The notes: generated by a model not told the origin, from the letters alone. A stretch of 64,000 nt of DNA from Streptomyces sp. AP-93 (GCF_022808175.1 NZ_JALGBX010000022.1:105271-169270); one strand, 5' to 3'. Numbered from the stretch's first letter, positions 8,733 to 16,568 are shown. Numbers and translations: made by a program.

Positions 8733-8931
8733 CGCGCCGCTCGCACCGCTGCGCGGGGCACCTTTTCGACGCGCCGCTCGCACCGCTGCGCGGGCTTCGT
8801 GCCGCTGCGCCGGACTCCGTCCGGCGGTGGCCGGGCGGGGCCGCCGCCACTGCCGCTTGGGGCGGGGGCCGGTGGGCGGGTGCGGCTGGTTGGGCCCTGC
8901 GGGGCTGGGTCCCCTACCCGCCCTTCGCCCG

Positions 8932-9065
8932 TTCCCCGGGCTCTGCCCGGACCCGGTCCTCAAACGCCGGACGGGCTGGAGTTGCCGCTGCGCCGCAAAA
9001 CTCAGCCTCGCCGGCGTTTGAGGCGCGGGGTCCGGGGCGCAGCCCCGGGGAACGGTGGAAGGGCG
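8932..9065. repeat. dispersed intergenic repeat, two copies in opposite orientation
   Basis: The segment holds ctcaaacgccggacggg (minus orientation) and, 40 bases later, gccggcgtttgaggcgcggg followed by ccccggggaacggtgg. The same words recur near 19.9, 49.7, 50.2, 55.9 and 63.9 kb. It occupies most of the 470-base otsB-otsA gap and could form a large cruciform or hairpin between the convergent genes. Confidence 0.7.
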
Positions 9066-9070
9066 GGTAG

Positions 9071-9196
9071 GGGACTTCGCCCCGCGCAGCGGTGAGGGTT
9101 GCTGCGGGGACTTCGCCCCGCGCAGCGGTGAGGGTTGCTGCGGGGACTTCGCCCCGCGCAGCGGTGAGGGTTGCTGTGGGGACTTCGCCCCGCGCG
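9071..9196. repeat. 36-bp tandem repeat, about 3.5 copies
   Basis: The word gggacttcgccccgcgcagc starts at 9071, 9107 and 9143, and a last shortened copy starts at 9179: a period of 36 bases with only one or two substitutions. It abuts the otsA stop codon. Each unit contains a short hairpin (ggggacttcgcccc). No coding function is likely. Confidence 0.8.
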
Positions 9197-9202
9197 GGTG
9201 GG

Positions 9203-10666
9203 TCAGGTGCGCAGGGCGTTCAGTTGGGACGTGAGCCACTGGGCCGGGGGGAGGGCCGTCGCCGCCACCGCCAGCCGCTTCGTGCGGTCCGCCCGCTCCG
9301 CCGCCGGCATCGAGAGCGCGGCGTGCAGCGCCTCCGCAGTGGCCGTCACGTCGTACGGGTTCACCGTCAGCGCGTCCGCGCGCAGCTCCTGGTACGCCCC
9401 CGCCCCGGTGGACAGCACCAGCACGCACCCCGCCTCCGAGACCACCGGGATCTCCTTCGCGACGAGGTTCATGCCGTCCCGCACCGGATTGACCAGCGCC
9501 ACGTCCGCCAGCCGGTACGCGGCCAGCGACCGCGCGAAGTCGTCCTCCACGGAGACGAGTACCGGCTGCCAGTCACCGTTGCCGAACTCCGCGTTGATCG
9601 CCGCCGCCAGCTCCCGTACCGACTCGGTGTACTCCCGGTAGACGCTCAGGTCCTGCCGGGACGGGTAGGCGGAGGCGAGGTGGACCACCCGGCCGCGCCA
9701 TTCGGGGTGGACCGTCAGCAGCTCCCGGTACGCCAGCAGCCCCCGCAGGATGTTCTTCGACAGCTCCGTCCGGTCCACCCGGACGATCGTCTTCAGCCCG
9801 CCGACCTCCGCCCGCAGCGCCGCCAGCTTGTCGTCCACCTCCGGCCGGTGCGCGAGCGCGCGCAGCTCGTCGCCGTCCACGCCGAGGGGGTACGGGTTCA
9901 CTTCGGTGAACCGGCGCTCCCCGAGCCCGGTCTTGGTATCGGCGGCCCTGCGGTGCCACACCCCGCGCTCCGGGGTTCCGGTCGGGGAGTACGACTGCGC
10001 GATGCCGCTCAGGTTGTCGAAGTTCGCTCCCGAGGTGAAGTTGAACGCCCACTCCCACGTGTGGAAGCCGAGACGGTCCGCCCCGAGCATCCCCCAGACC
10101 AGCTGGCTCCGGATGTCGTCCGGGAGCATGTCCAGGAACTCCGACGAGGCCCACGGCGTGTGCGTGAAGTGCCCGATCCGCAGGTCCGGGCGGAGCTCCC
10201 GGAGCATGCCCGGGGCCAGGGCCAGGTGGTAGTCCTGGATCAGGACCGCCGCCCCCTCGGCCGCCTCCTGGGCCAGCGCCGCCGCGAAGGCCTCGTTGTA
10301 GGTGACGTACGCCTGCCAGCGCCGCCGGAACTCCGCGTCGAAGACCGGCTCGCGGGGGACGTCGTACAGGTGGTGGTGGAGGAACCACAGCACCGAGTTC
10401 GCGATGCCGTTGTACGCGGCGTCGTAGACCTCGGGGTCGATGTCGAGCATCCGCACGCCCGGCTCGGCGACCCCGCGCCGTACCGCCTCCCGGTCCGCGT
10501 CGGACAGGGCCGCGCAGATCCACAGCGCCCCCGGCTGCTCCGCGAGGGCTGCGGAGAGGCCGGAGACGAGGCCGCCCCCGCCGCGGCGGGCACTGAGCGT
10601 GCCGGCCGCGTCGAGGGCGTACGAGAGGGGGCCGCGATTCGCGGCGACGAGCACCTGGGAAGCCAT
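9203..10666 (-). CDS. otsA: trehalose-6-phosphate synthase
   Basis: Family GT20 glycosyltransferase of 487 residues joining NDP-glucose and glucose-6-P. Seen: the N-terminal ANRGPLSY and GGGGLVSGL (donor loop), QDYHLALAPGMLRE with FTHTPWASSEF (active-site strand), VDRTELSKNI (phosphate-binding Arg/Lys) and NPVRDGMNLVAKE (nucleotide-sugar binding). It ends just after the 36-bp tandem repeat, and OtsB is encoded convergently. The start ATG is at the conserved N-terminus, and the next upstream sequence is a decayed gene. Confidence 0.9.
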   Translation of the reverse strand: MASQVLVAANRGPLSYALDAAGTLSARRGGGGLVSGLSAALAEQPGALWICAALSDADREAVRRGVAEPGVRMLDIDPEVYDAAYNGIANSVLWFLHHHLYDVPREPVFDAEFRRRWQAYVTYNEAFAAALAQEAAEGAAVLIQDYHLALAPGMLRELRPDLRIGHFTHTPWASSEFLDMLPDDIRSQLVWGMLGADRLGFHTWEWAFNFTSGANFDNLSGIAQSYSPTGTPERGVWHRRAADTKTGLGERRFTEVNPYPLGVDGDELRALAHRPEVDDKLAALRAEVGGLKTIVRVDRTELSKNILRGLLAYRELLTVHPEWRGRVVHLASAYPSRQDLSVYREYTESVRELAAAINAEFGNGDWQPVLVSVEDDFARSLAAYRLADVALVNPVRDGMNLVAKEIPVVSEAGCVLVLSTGAGAYQELRADALTVNPYDVTATAEALHAALSMPAAERADRTKRLAVAATALPPAQWLTSQLNALRT

Positions 10667-10702
10667 GCGGCGAACCTAGCCCGCCTCGCCTCCGGTCAAA
10701 CG

Positions 10703-11043
10703 TCAGCGCCTGCGTGTGCGCCGGACCGAGAGGAAGACCACACCGCCGAGTGCCGTGAGCGTGGCGGCCGCCGTGCCCATCATCCACAGCTGCGGCCGTC
10801 AGAGCCGGTGGTGGCCAGGTTCCCGCCCGGGGAGCCCGGGGAGTCGTCCCTGGGGCCCACGGGAGTTTCCGGCAGCGGCCGCGGTGATGTTCGCACTGTT
10901 CACCCGGAACTGATCGCCCTTGGTGTTCCAGGCGCCCTGGTACGCCATCGCGCTCGCCCGGACCGGGCCGTCGCCTGAGCGGTAGAAGCCGGAGACCTTG
11001 GCCGTGGTGTCCGGGCTGGTCGAGCGGTGGAGCACGTGGCCGC
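10703..11043 (-). pseudogene. 3' remnant of an LAxTG sortase-anchored surface protein, frameshifted
   Basis: Read on the minus strand, one frame gives about 55 residues (VSGFYRSGDGPVRASAMAYQ and on to NSANITAAAA). The next 25 residues, ending in the sorting signal NLATTGSDG, are in the +1 frame. The following QLWMMGTAAATLTALGG helix and RRTRRR tail return to the first frame before a stop at 10703. Two compensating frameshifts are therefore needed, and the whole N-terminal part is missing because the sequence runs directly into the IS end at 11044. I read it as a gene cut by the IS and then decayed. Confidence 0.7.
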
Positions 11044-11082
11044 CTTGAAGTGCTCTCCCTGCCGAGGCCGGGAGATTCCCGC

Positions 11083-12363
11083 TTACCTTGCGGTAGCGGG
11101 CTTGACGCGCTTCGCGCGCCTGACGACTGCCCTCCCGGCAGCCGGGACGAGCGCGAGGCCCATCCGGTACAGGTGCAAGACGTTGCGGGCCGCGTTCCAG
11201 TCGGCGTTGCCCGACCAGCCGCAGTCCGGGTTCTTGCACACGAACACAGCCTGGGACTCCCGACTGCCGGGCGTGGTGAAGCCGCACACGGAGCAGCGCT
11301 GAGAGGTGCCGGGGGCGGGGACCTTGTGCAGGGTGCCGCCGTGCCGGGCGGTCTTGTACGTCAGTATGGCGACCGTCCGGCCCCACGCCTCCCCGCTGAT
11401 GGAGCGGTTCAGCCCGGATTTCTGGGCGACGTTCCGTCCCGGCTGGTCGGCCGTGCCCTTGGCGGACTTGACCATGTTCGTGATGGTGAGTGCTTCGACC
11501 ACGACGGTGCCGTAGGTGCGGGCGATGGTGGTGGTCGTCTCGTGCTGCCAGTCCAGTGCCCTGCGCTTGGCTTTCGCGCGGAGTCCTGCGATCTGGTCGT
11601 AGGTGCGGTGCAGCCGGCGGCTGGTGTACTCGCCGGGCTTGCGGTGCTGCTTGCGCTGCGCGGCGCGCCGCTCCAGGTGCAGGAGCTTTGCCTGCTCTTT
11701 GGCCGTCAGCCACTCGTCGTGCTCGAAGGTCCCACCGTCGGAGAGGGCCATGGGCACGGTGATGCCCACGTCGATGCCGACGTCCGGCCCCTGGTGCGGC
11801 TCTGGCGTGACCTCCAGGGTCTGGATGCGGAAGGCGATGTGCCAGCCGAGTGCGTCCTTGATCAACCGGGCGCCGGTGATCCGGTTCTCCGTGTTGGCGC
11901 GCTTGCCGACGGGCAGGTCTTTGGTCCACCGGAAGCGGACCCGGCCGATCTTCGGCAGGTTGGCCATGCCCCAGCGGCGGTGCACGCGGGTGACCTTCAG
12001 GTCCCGGCCCTGCGGGACGTCCACGGATGGCACCGTACGGATGCGGCCCTTGAAGTTCGGGGCGTCGGCGCGGCCGTCCCAGCAGTTCTTCCACGCCTGG
12101 AAGTACGCCTTCAACACCGCCTGCGCCGCCTGAGCGGGAAGGACAGCAAGAAAGCTGATGTCCTCGCGGGCCTGCCGGATCGCGGCATCCGCATTCGCCA
12201 GGGTCCGCTTCTCCTTCGGCATCATCCCCCACCAGGCGTGCAGCAGGTTCCACATGGTGCGGGCCGCGTGCGCCTGGCCATCAGCCTTCAACACCTCGGC
12301 GCACGACAGTGAAAGCCGGGCACGGTGTCCGAACTGCCGCATGACCAGGGGGCCTTGACTCAC
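11083..12363 (-). CDS. tnpB: TnpB-like RNA-guided nuclease (OrfB of IS605 family)
   Basis: 426 residues. N-terminal HTH-like/OrfB region, then a split RuvC domain: Asp198 in GIDVGITVP, Glu290 in VVVEALTITNM and Asp388 in NADWNAARN, with a zinc ribbon at Cys357, Cys360, Cys376 and Cys381. All catalytic and zinc residues are present, so the protein could be active. Proteins of this family are ancestors of Cas12 and cut DNA guided by an RNA transcribed from the 3' end of the gene and the element's right end. The start is a GTG at 12363 or an ATG seven codons in. The TnpA partner is broken. Confidence 0.85.
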   Translation of the reverse strand: MSQGPLVMRQFGHRARLSLSCAEVLKADGQAHAARTMWNLLHAWWGMMPKEKRTLANADAAIRQAREDISFLAVLPAQAAQAVLKAYFQAWKNCWDGRADAPNFKGRIRTVPSVDVPQGRDLKVTRVHRRWGMANLPKIGRVRFRWTKDLPVGKRANTENRITGARLIKDALGWHIAFRIQTLEVTPEPHQGPDVGIDVGITVPMALSDGGTFEHDEWLTAKEQAKLLHLERRAAQRKQHRKPGEYTSRRLHRTYDQIAGLRAKAKRRALDWQHETTTTIARTYGTVVVEALTITNMVKSAKGTADQPGRNVAQKSGLNRSISGEAWGRTVAILTYKTARHGGTLHKVPAPGTSQRCSVCGFTTPGSRESQAVFVCKNPDCGWSGNADWNAARNVLHLYRMGLALVPAAGRAVVRRAKRVKPATAR

Positions 12364-12391
12364 GAACGGGAACCTAGCAGCGGTTCACGTC

Positions 12392-12577
12392 GCAGCTCAT
12401 CACGATGTACGCACCGGACGCCACGTTGTCCCCAACCTGCACGTTCACTTTGTTTTCGTCACCAAGTAACGGCGGAATACGTTCACCGACGTCTGCTCCC
12501 GCGCCGAAGAGGCCATGCGGCAGGTCTGCGCCGACTTCGAGGCCGGGCTGAAACAGTTCATCGGAGAAACTCCATGA
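12392..12577 (+). pseudogene. truncated IS200/IS605 Y1 transposase (tnpA)
   Basis: The frame reads VRTGRHVVPNLHVHFVFVTK, then a TAA stop at 12467 in place of the Tyr codon of the usual KYRR motif, then RRNTFTDVCSRAEEAMRQVC and a stop at 12575-12577. This is the N-terminal half of a TnpA with its HxH motif. The catalytic Tyr helix is absent. An internal stop plus truncation make it inactive. Confidence 0.75.
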
Positions 12578-12612
12578 AAGGGAAATTAGACCAATAGGGA
12601 TGAATGGGGACG

Positions 12613-13620
12613 TTACGCCACGCGACGGTGCGCGTACTCTTCGATGTCGAGCATCGGCGGCCGCTCCTCGGTGTCCACGGCGTAGGTGTGCGGTACGAAC
12701 CCCTCCGGGCCGCGCTCGAACTGCGTCAGCTCGGGGCGTACGAGGTGCCCGCGCGAGAGCCTCACCTGCGCCGTGCGGTAGATCGCGGCGGCCATCCGCC
12801 CCAGTGCCTGGCCGTCCTGGTGGCGGTGCAGCCGTACGCCCACGTCCACCTGGGCCAGCGCGTCCAGCCCGGCCGTGTGCAGCGCGTCCACCAGCAGGCC
12901 CAGCTCGACCCCGTAGCCCACGGGGAACGGCAGCCGCTCCAGCAGCTCGCGGCGTACGGCGTACTCGCCGCCGAGCGGCTGGACGAAGCCGGCCAGCTGC
13001 GGCCAGTGGAGGTTGAGCAGGGGGCGGGCCACCAGCTCCGTGACCCGGCCGCCCTGGCCGTGGGCCTTGGCGGAGGCCAGGGCGGCCGGGTCGCCGAACT
13101 CCTGGCCGAAGGGGCGGTCGTACATCGCCTTGACGAACCGCACGTCCGGATCGGTCAGCAGCGGGCCGACGATCCCCGAGACGAAGGCGGCCGAGAAATC
13201 GCGCAGGTCGGCGTCCACGAAGCAGACGATGTCACCGGTGGTGACCAGCAGCGACCGCCACAGCACCTCGCCCTTGCCGGGCAGCGCCGGGATCCGCGGC
13301 AGGACCTCGTCGCGGTGCACCACCCGGGCCCCGGCCTTGGCCGCGACCTCCGCGGTGCGGTCCGTGGAGCCCGAGTCGATCACGACGAGCTCGTCCACCA
13401 GGGGCACGGGCAGGCCCTCGATCAGATCGCGCCGGATCACCTCGACGATCTCGCCGACCGTCGCCTCCTCGTTCAGCGCCGGCAGCACCACGCTCACCGT
13501 GGTCCCCGCCGCCCGCTTGGCCGAAAGCAGCTGGCCGAGCGGTCGGTCGGCGGCTGACCAGGAGCGGTCTGCCAACCAGCGCTCCACCTCTTCCAGCACC
13601 TTCAACACTCCCTGGTTCAT
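12613..13620 (-). CDS. gpgS: glucosyl-3-phosphoglycerate synthase
   Basis: Retaining GT-A glycosyltransferase (family GT81), about 335 residues, joining NDP-glucose to 3-phosphoglycerate; the first step toward methylglucose lipopolysaccharide or glucosylglycerate. Seen: SVVLPALNEEATV at the start of the Rossmann-like fold, ELVVIDSGSTDRT, the metal-binding DAD in CFVDADLRDF, GKGEVLWRSL and GYGVELGLLVD. The ATG at 13620 (MNQGVLKVLEEVERWL) is chosen because upstream residues are not family-like. It runs divergently from the riboswitch and thrC. Confidence 0.85.
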   Translation of the reverse strand: MNQGVLKVLEEVERWLADRSWSAADRPLGQLLSAKRAAGTTVSVVLPALNEEATVGEIVEVIRRDLIEGLPVPLVDELVVIDSGSTDRTAEVAAKAGARVVHRDEVLPRIPALPGKGEVLWRSLLVTTGDIVCFVDADLRDFSAAFVSGIVGPLLTDPDVRFVKAMYDRPFGQEFGDPAALASAKAHGQGGRVTELVARPLLNLHWPQLAGFVQPLGGEYAVRRELLERLPFPVGYGVELGLLVDALHTAGLDALAQVDVGVRLHRHQDGQALGRMAAAIYRTAQVRLSRGHLVRPELTQFERGPEGFVPHTYAVDTEERPPMLDIEEYAHRRVA

Positions 13621-13798
13621 CACTGGGTTCTTCACTGGTTTGGACCGAAATGTGATCCATCTCGCGGTTCGGACGGCTGTCTCAACCACCCGGGCCTTCG
13701 GTTACAGTCTTGAACAACGCGAAGGTCCACCGCATGCCGGGGGTCCCCGCGTACAAACGCACCGGCGCGCCACAGAGCGCGTGTGCCGGTGCCATACC

Positions 13799-13955
13799 GC
13801 TCATCCAGAGGGGCAGAGGGACACGGCCCGTTGAAGCCCCGGCAACCCTCCAGTCGGTTCTCGCGATCGCGCATTCCAGCGCCGCCAGCGAGGTCCCCGG
13901 CTAGGGAAGGTGCCAATTCCGTCTCATGGCGAAGTGCGCCATGGGGAAGATGAGG
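13799..13955 (+). ncRNA. SAM-I (S-box) riboswitch upstream of thrC
   Basis: The order of S-box core elements is recognisable: tcatccagag (P1/P2 5' side), gaagccccggcaacc, then after a variable arm ggtgccaattcc, and the closing gaagatgagga. The tcatc start can pair with gatga to close P1. The 3' strand of P1 runs straight into the purine-rich aggagaaaggg that would serve as the thrC ribosome site, so ligand binding could hide the site directly; no separate terminator hairpin with T-run is seen. S-boxes sense S-adenosylmethionine. Confidence 0.8.
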
Positions 13956-13973
13956 AGAAAGGGCCTCGCCATC

Positions 13974-15284
13974 ATGGCTGCACAGTCTGTCGCAACCTCT
14001 GCCGAAACCGTTGAAAACATCGCTTCCGGCGCCTCTGTCGATCTCGGTCCCGCCACCGGCCTTTCCTGTCGTGAGTGCGGTACCCGCTTCGAGCTCGGCC
14101 CGATCTTCGCCTGCGCCGAGTGCTTCGGCCCGCTCGAAGTCGCCTACGAGCTGCCCCTGGGCGACCCGGAAGCCCTGCGCGCCGCCATCGAGGCCGGCCC
14201 GAACAACATCTGGCGCTACGCGCCGCTGCTGCCCGTCCCGGCGGACGTGGCCTCCAAGCCGAGCCTGAACCCCGGCTTCACCAAGCTCGTGGACGCGGCC
14301 AACCTGGCCAAGGAGCTCGGCGTCACCGGCAAGCTGTACGTCAAGGACGACTCCGGCAACCCGACGCACTCCTTCAAGGACCGCGTCGTGGCCATCGCCG
14401 TCGAGGCCGCCCGCGCCTTCGGCTTCACCACCCTCTCCTGCTCCTCCACCGGCAACCTGGCCGGCGCCGTCGGCGCCGCGGCCGCCCGCGCCGGCTTCCG
14501 CTCCTGCGTGTTCATCCCGCACGACCTGGAGCAGGGCAAGGTCGTCATGGCCGGTGTCTACGGTGGCGACCTCGTCGGCATCGAGGGCAACTACGACGAC
14601 GTCAACCGCTTCTGCTCCGAGCTCATCGGCGACCCGCTGGGCGAGGGCTGGGGCTTCGTCAACGTCAACCTGCGCCCGTACTACGGCGAGGGTTCCAAGA
14701 CCCTGGCGTACGAGATCTGCGAGCAGCTCGGCTGGCAGCTGCCCGACCAGATCGTCATCCCGATCGCGTCCGGCTCGCAGCTCACGAAGATCGACAAGGG
14801 CCTGCAGGAGCTGATCAAGCTCGGCCTCGTCGAGGACAAGCCGTACAAGATCTTCGGCGCCCAGGCCGAGGGCTGCTCGCCCGTCTCGACCGCCTTCAAG
14901 GCCGGTCACGAGGTGGTCCGCCCGCAGAAGCCGAACACCATCGCCAAGTCGCTGGCCATCGGCAACCCGGCGGACGGCCCGTACGTCCTGGACATCGCGC
15001 GCCGCACCGGCGGCTTCGTCGAGGACGTCAACGACGAGCAGGTCGTCGAGGCCATCAAGATCCTCGCCCAGACCGAGGGCATCTTCGCCGAGACCGCGGG
15101 CGGCGTGACCGTCGGCGTGACGAAGAAGCTCATCGAGAACGGGCAGCTCGACCCCGCGCTGACCACCGTGATCCTGAACACCGGTGACGGCCTCAAGACC
15201 CTGGAGGCGGTGGCCGCGGACAGCGGCCAGACCGCCACGATCCGCCCCAGCCTGGACGCGTTCCGCGCCGCCAACCTGGCCTGA
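13974..15284 (+). CDS. thrC: threonine synthase
   Basis: PLP enzyme converting O-phosphohomoserine to threonine, 436 residues. It has the N-terminal Cys-rich motif (LSCRECGTRF and CAECFGP), the Schiff-base Lys in HSFKDRVV, the phosphate loop SCSSTGNLAGAVGA and a C-terminal NTGDGLKTL. The ATG at 13974 is chosen; in-frame ATGs at 13926-13950 lie inside the riboswitch aptamer. A CysO-like carrier gene follows 36 bases downstream, probably in the same transcript. The upstream S-box suggests SAM-dependent control at the threonine/methionine branch. Confidence 0.92.
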   Translation: MAAQSVATSAETVENIASGASVDLGPATGLSCRECGTRFELGPIFACAECFGPLEVAYELPLGDPEALRAAIEAGPNNIWRYAPLLPVPADVASKPSLNPGFTKLVDAANLAKELGVTGKLYVKDDSGNPTHSFKDRVVAIAVEAARAFGFTTLSCSSTGNLAGAVGAAAARAGFRSCVFIPHDLEQGKVVMAGVYGGDLVGIEGNYDDVNRFCSELIGDPLGEGWGFVNVNLRPYYGEGSKTLAYEICEQLGWQLPDQIVIPIASGSQLTKIDKGLQELIKLGLVEDKPYKIFGAQAEGCSPVSTAFKAGHEVVRPQKPNTIAKSLAIGNPADGPYVLDIARRTGGFVEDVNDEQVVEAIKILAQTEGIFAETAGGVTVGVTKKLIENGQLDPALTTVILNTGDGLKTLEAVAADSGQTATIRPSLDAFRAANLA

Positions 15285-15320
15285 TCTCTCTCCCCTGCAC
15301 ACCGGAAAGGCAGTAGCGCC

Positions 15321-15599
15321 ATGAGCGTCAACGTCCGCATCCCCACCATCCTGCGCACCTACACCGGCGGCCAGGCCGAGGTCTCCGCCGAGGGCGCGAC
15401 CCTCGAAGAGGTCATCCAGTCCCTGGAGGCGAGCCACCCCGGCATCGCCGCGCGCGTCCTGGACGACCAGGGCAAGCTGCGCCGCTTCGTCAACGTCTAC
15501 GTCAACGACGACGACGTGCGCTTCGAGGGCGGGCTGCAGACGTCCACCCCGAACGGCGCGGGCATCTCGATCATCCCGGCCGTCGCGGGCGGCTGCTGA
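15321..15599 (+). CDS. cysO: CysO/MoaD/ThiS-like sulfur carrier protein ending Gly-Gly-Cys
   Basis: Beta-grasp ubiquitin-like carrier of 92 residues resembling mycobacterial CysO (IPTILRxxTGGQ start, RFVNVYVNDDDVRF core). Such proteins carry sulfur as a C-terminal thiocarboxylate on Gly-Gly, used for cysteine or other sulfur metabolites. Here the reading frame ends PAVAGGC: one extra Cys masks the diglycine, so a JAMM-type protease would have to trim it before activation. It is co-oriented with thrC and followed by a strong terminator. Confidence 0.85.
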   Translation: MSVNVRIPTILRTYTGGQAEVSAEGATLEEVIQSLEASHPGIAARVLDDQGKLRRFVNVYVNDDDVRFEGGLQTSTPNGAGISIIPAVAGGC

Positions 15600-15622
15600 G
15601 CGGCCAACGGCTCGTAGAAACT

Positions 15623-15660
15623 GAATTGCCCCCTCCGTTGCCAAACGGAGGGGGCAATTC
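15623..15660 (+). terminator. strong hairpin terminator after thrC-cysO
   Basis: Perfect 17-bp stem (15623-15639 with 15644-15660) and a 4-nt loop, 23 bases after the cysO stop. Confidence 0.9.
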
Positions 15661-15738
15661 TGCTTGGTTGGGCGCGGTAGAGTTGGGGAAGTCCCCTCCG
15701 CTGTTCTTGCCCGCCGCATATGAGCGGGCCGCGAGAGG

Positions 15739-15755
15739 GTTGACATTGAGTCAAC
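15739..15755 (+). promoter_or_regulatory. promoter -35 inside an inverted repeat, upstream of the cold-shock gene
   Basis: The palindrome gttgac-N5-gtcaac contains a consensus-like TTGACA at 15740. It is the best promoter candidate for the cold-shock gene, implying a leader of roughly 220 bases; a convincing -10 is not seen. The rest of the 393-base gap (15600-15992) shows no other gene. Confidence 0.45.
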
Positions 15756-15992
15756 ATGCAAGTGCGCTATGGGTCGTTGGCGTGGTTTGTCCGGCCCGAG
15801 TTGCCCAGGAATATTCCGGGTTTTCACCCTATTTCAATCTTTTGCCGTGTCCAGAATTCTCGTCGGAATGACCTGTTGCAGACAGCAGCGGTGCGGATAC
15901 ATTCAGCCCCGGTCGAGGCGTTCCGGCGCAAGTTCTGACCCGGGACCGCGAAGTGCGGTCCTGCGCAAGGGCCAGTAATAGGGGAGTTAGGC

Positions 15993-16199
15993 ATGGCTCA
16001 GGGCACCGTCAAGTGGTTCAACGCGGAGAAGGGCTACGGCTTCATCGCGGTCGACGGTGGTGCGGATGTGTTCGTCCACTACAGCGCCATCCAGATGGAC
16101 GGGTACCGCACCCTTGAAGAGGGTCAGCGGGTCGAGTTCGAGATCTCGCAGGGCCAGAAGGGTCCGCAGGCGGACATGGTCAAGCTCGCCGCCGGCTAA
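15993..16199 (+). CDS. cold-shock protein of the CspA family
   Basis: 68-residue single cold-shock domain (OB fold) that binds single-stranded RNA/DNA and melts RNA structure. The RNA-binding motifs RNP1 (KGYGFI) and RNP2 (VFVHY) are intact. A good AGGGGAG site precedes the ATG. A long untranslated leader, common in csp genes, is likely. By gene order it is the counterpart of S. coelicolor ScoF4 next to groEL2. Confidence 0.93.
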   Translation: MAQGTVKWFNAEKGYGFIAVDGGADVFVHYSAIQMDGYRTLEEGQRVEFEISQGQKGPQADMVKLAAG

Positions 16200-16274
16200 T
16201 CCGACCGCGATCGACCACCGACACGTACGGGGCCACGCACAGCGGCCGCGCACGACGGCACAACGGCATGTGTA

Positions 16275-16314
16275 CGAGGGGCCCACATCCTGGACACGGG
16301 ATGCGGGCCCCTCG
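16275..16314 (+). terminator. hairpin terminator after the cold-shock gene
   Basis: 16-bp stem with one mismatch (16275-16290 with 16299-16314) around an 8-base loop, between the csp gene and the groEL2 promoter. Confidence 0.75.
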
Positions 16315-16375
16315 TGCGTGGTGGCTCCGGCCCCCTTGTGGCGTCTGGGTGTTCATCCCGGGTTGCCCGAAGCCG

Positions 16376-16402
16376 CTTGCACTCGGGGGGGTCGAGTGCT
16401 AA
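16376..16402. promoter_or_regulatory. CIRCE operator 1 (HrcA box)
   Basis: The 27-bp frame cttgcactc-N9-gagtgctaa matches the CIRCE consensus TTAGCACTC-N9-GAGTGCTAA: right arm 9/9, left arm 7/9. It overlaps a TTGCAC -35-like hexamer. Confidence 0.85.
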
Positions 16403-16411
16403 TCATTGGCG

Positions 16412-16438
16412 TTAGCACTCTCCTGGTGAGAGTGCTAC
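16412..16438. promoter_or_regulatory. CIRCE operator 2 (HrcA box)
   Basis: ttagcactc-N9-gagtgctac: left arm 9/9, right arm 8/9. HrcA binds CIRCE and represses chaperonin genes until heat shock. It lies 9 bases after CIRCE 1 and 130 bases before groEL2; the remainder of the 369-base gap (16200-16568) holds the terminator, both operators and the leader. Confidence 0.92.
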
Positions 16439-16568
16439 CTATACGAGGACCGGGTCAGTGAGGCCCGCAGGGTCCGGCGGGAAGAAACCGCCGGGCACGC
16501 AGGCCGTCCGTCGCGGGCGCGGGCGCGGTCCGGGAGCAATCCACCGCTGTCCGGGAGGACCACTTCAG

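Larger units (their letters stand above)
11044..12600 (-). mobile_element. IS200/IS605-family remnant (tnpB intact, tnpA broken)
   Basis: Divergent arrangement of a TnpB gene (minus strand) and a TnpA fragment (plus strand), as in IS605-type elements. The right end on the TnpB side carries a subterminal hairpin (tctccc at 11054-11059 with gggaga at 11070-11075) and ends in a TTCAA-type sequence at 11044, as expected for the family. The left end beyond the TnpA fragment is not recognisable and has probably been deleted. Confidence 0.75.

Noticed and set aside
9071..9196. CRISPR-like array
   Set aside because: Units are contiguous with no variable spacers and no cas genes; it is a simple tandem repeat.
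10799..12253. Minus-strand open frame of 484 codons over the IS region
   Set aside because: It is a shifted shadow of tnpB in most of its length; only its last 70 residues are meaningful, as the LAxTG remnant.
12578..12612. Left end and TTAC target of the IS605-type element
   Set aside because: The only TTAC nearby is in the gpgS stop region and in the wrong orientation; the left end seems lost.
13926..13973. Upstream ATG codons as thrC start
   Set aside because: They lie in the SAM aptamer; the family-like protein and a purine-rich site support 13974.
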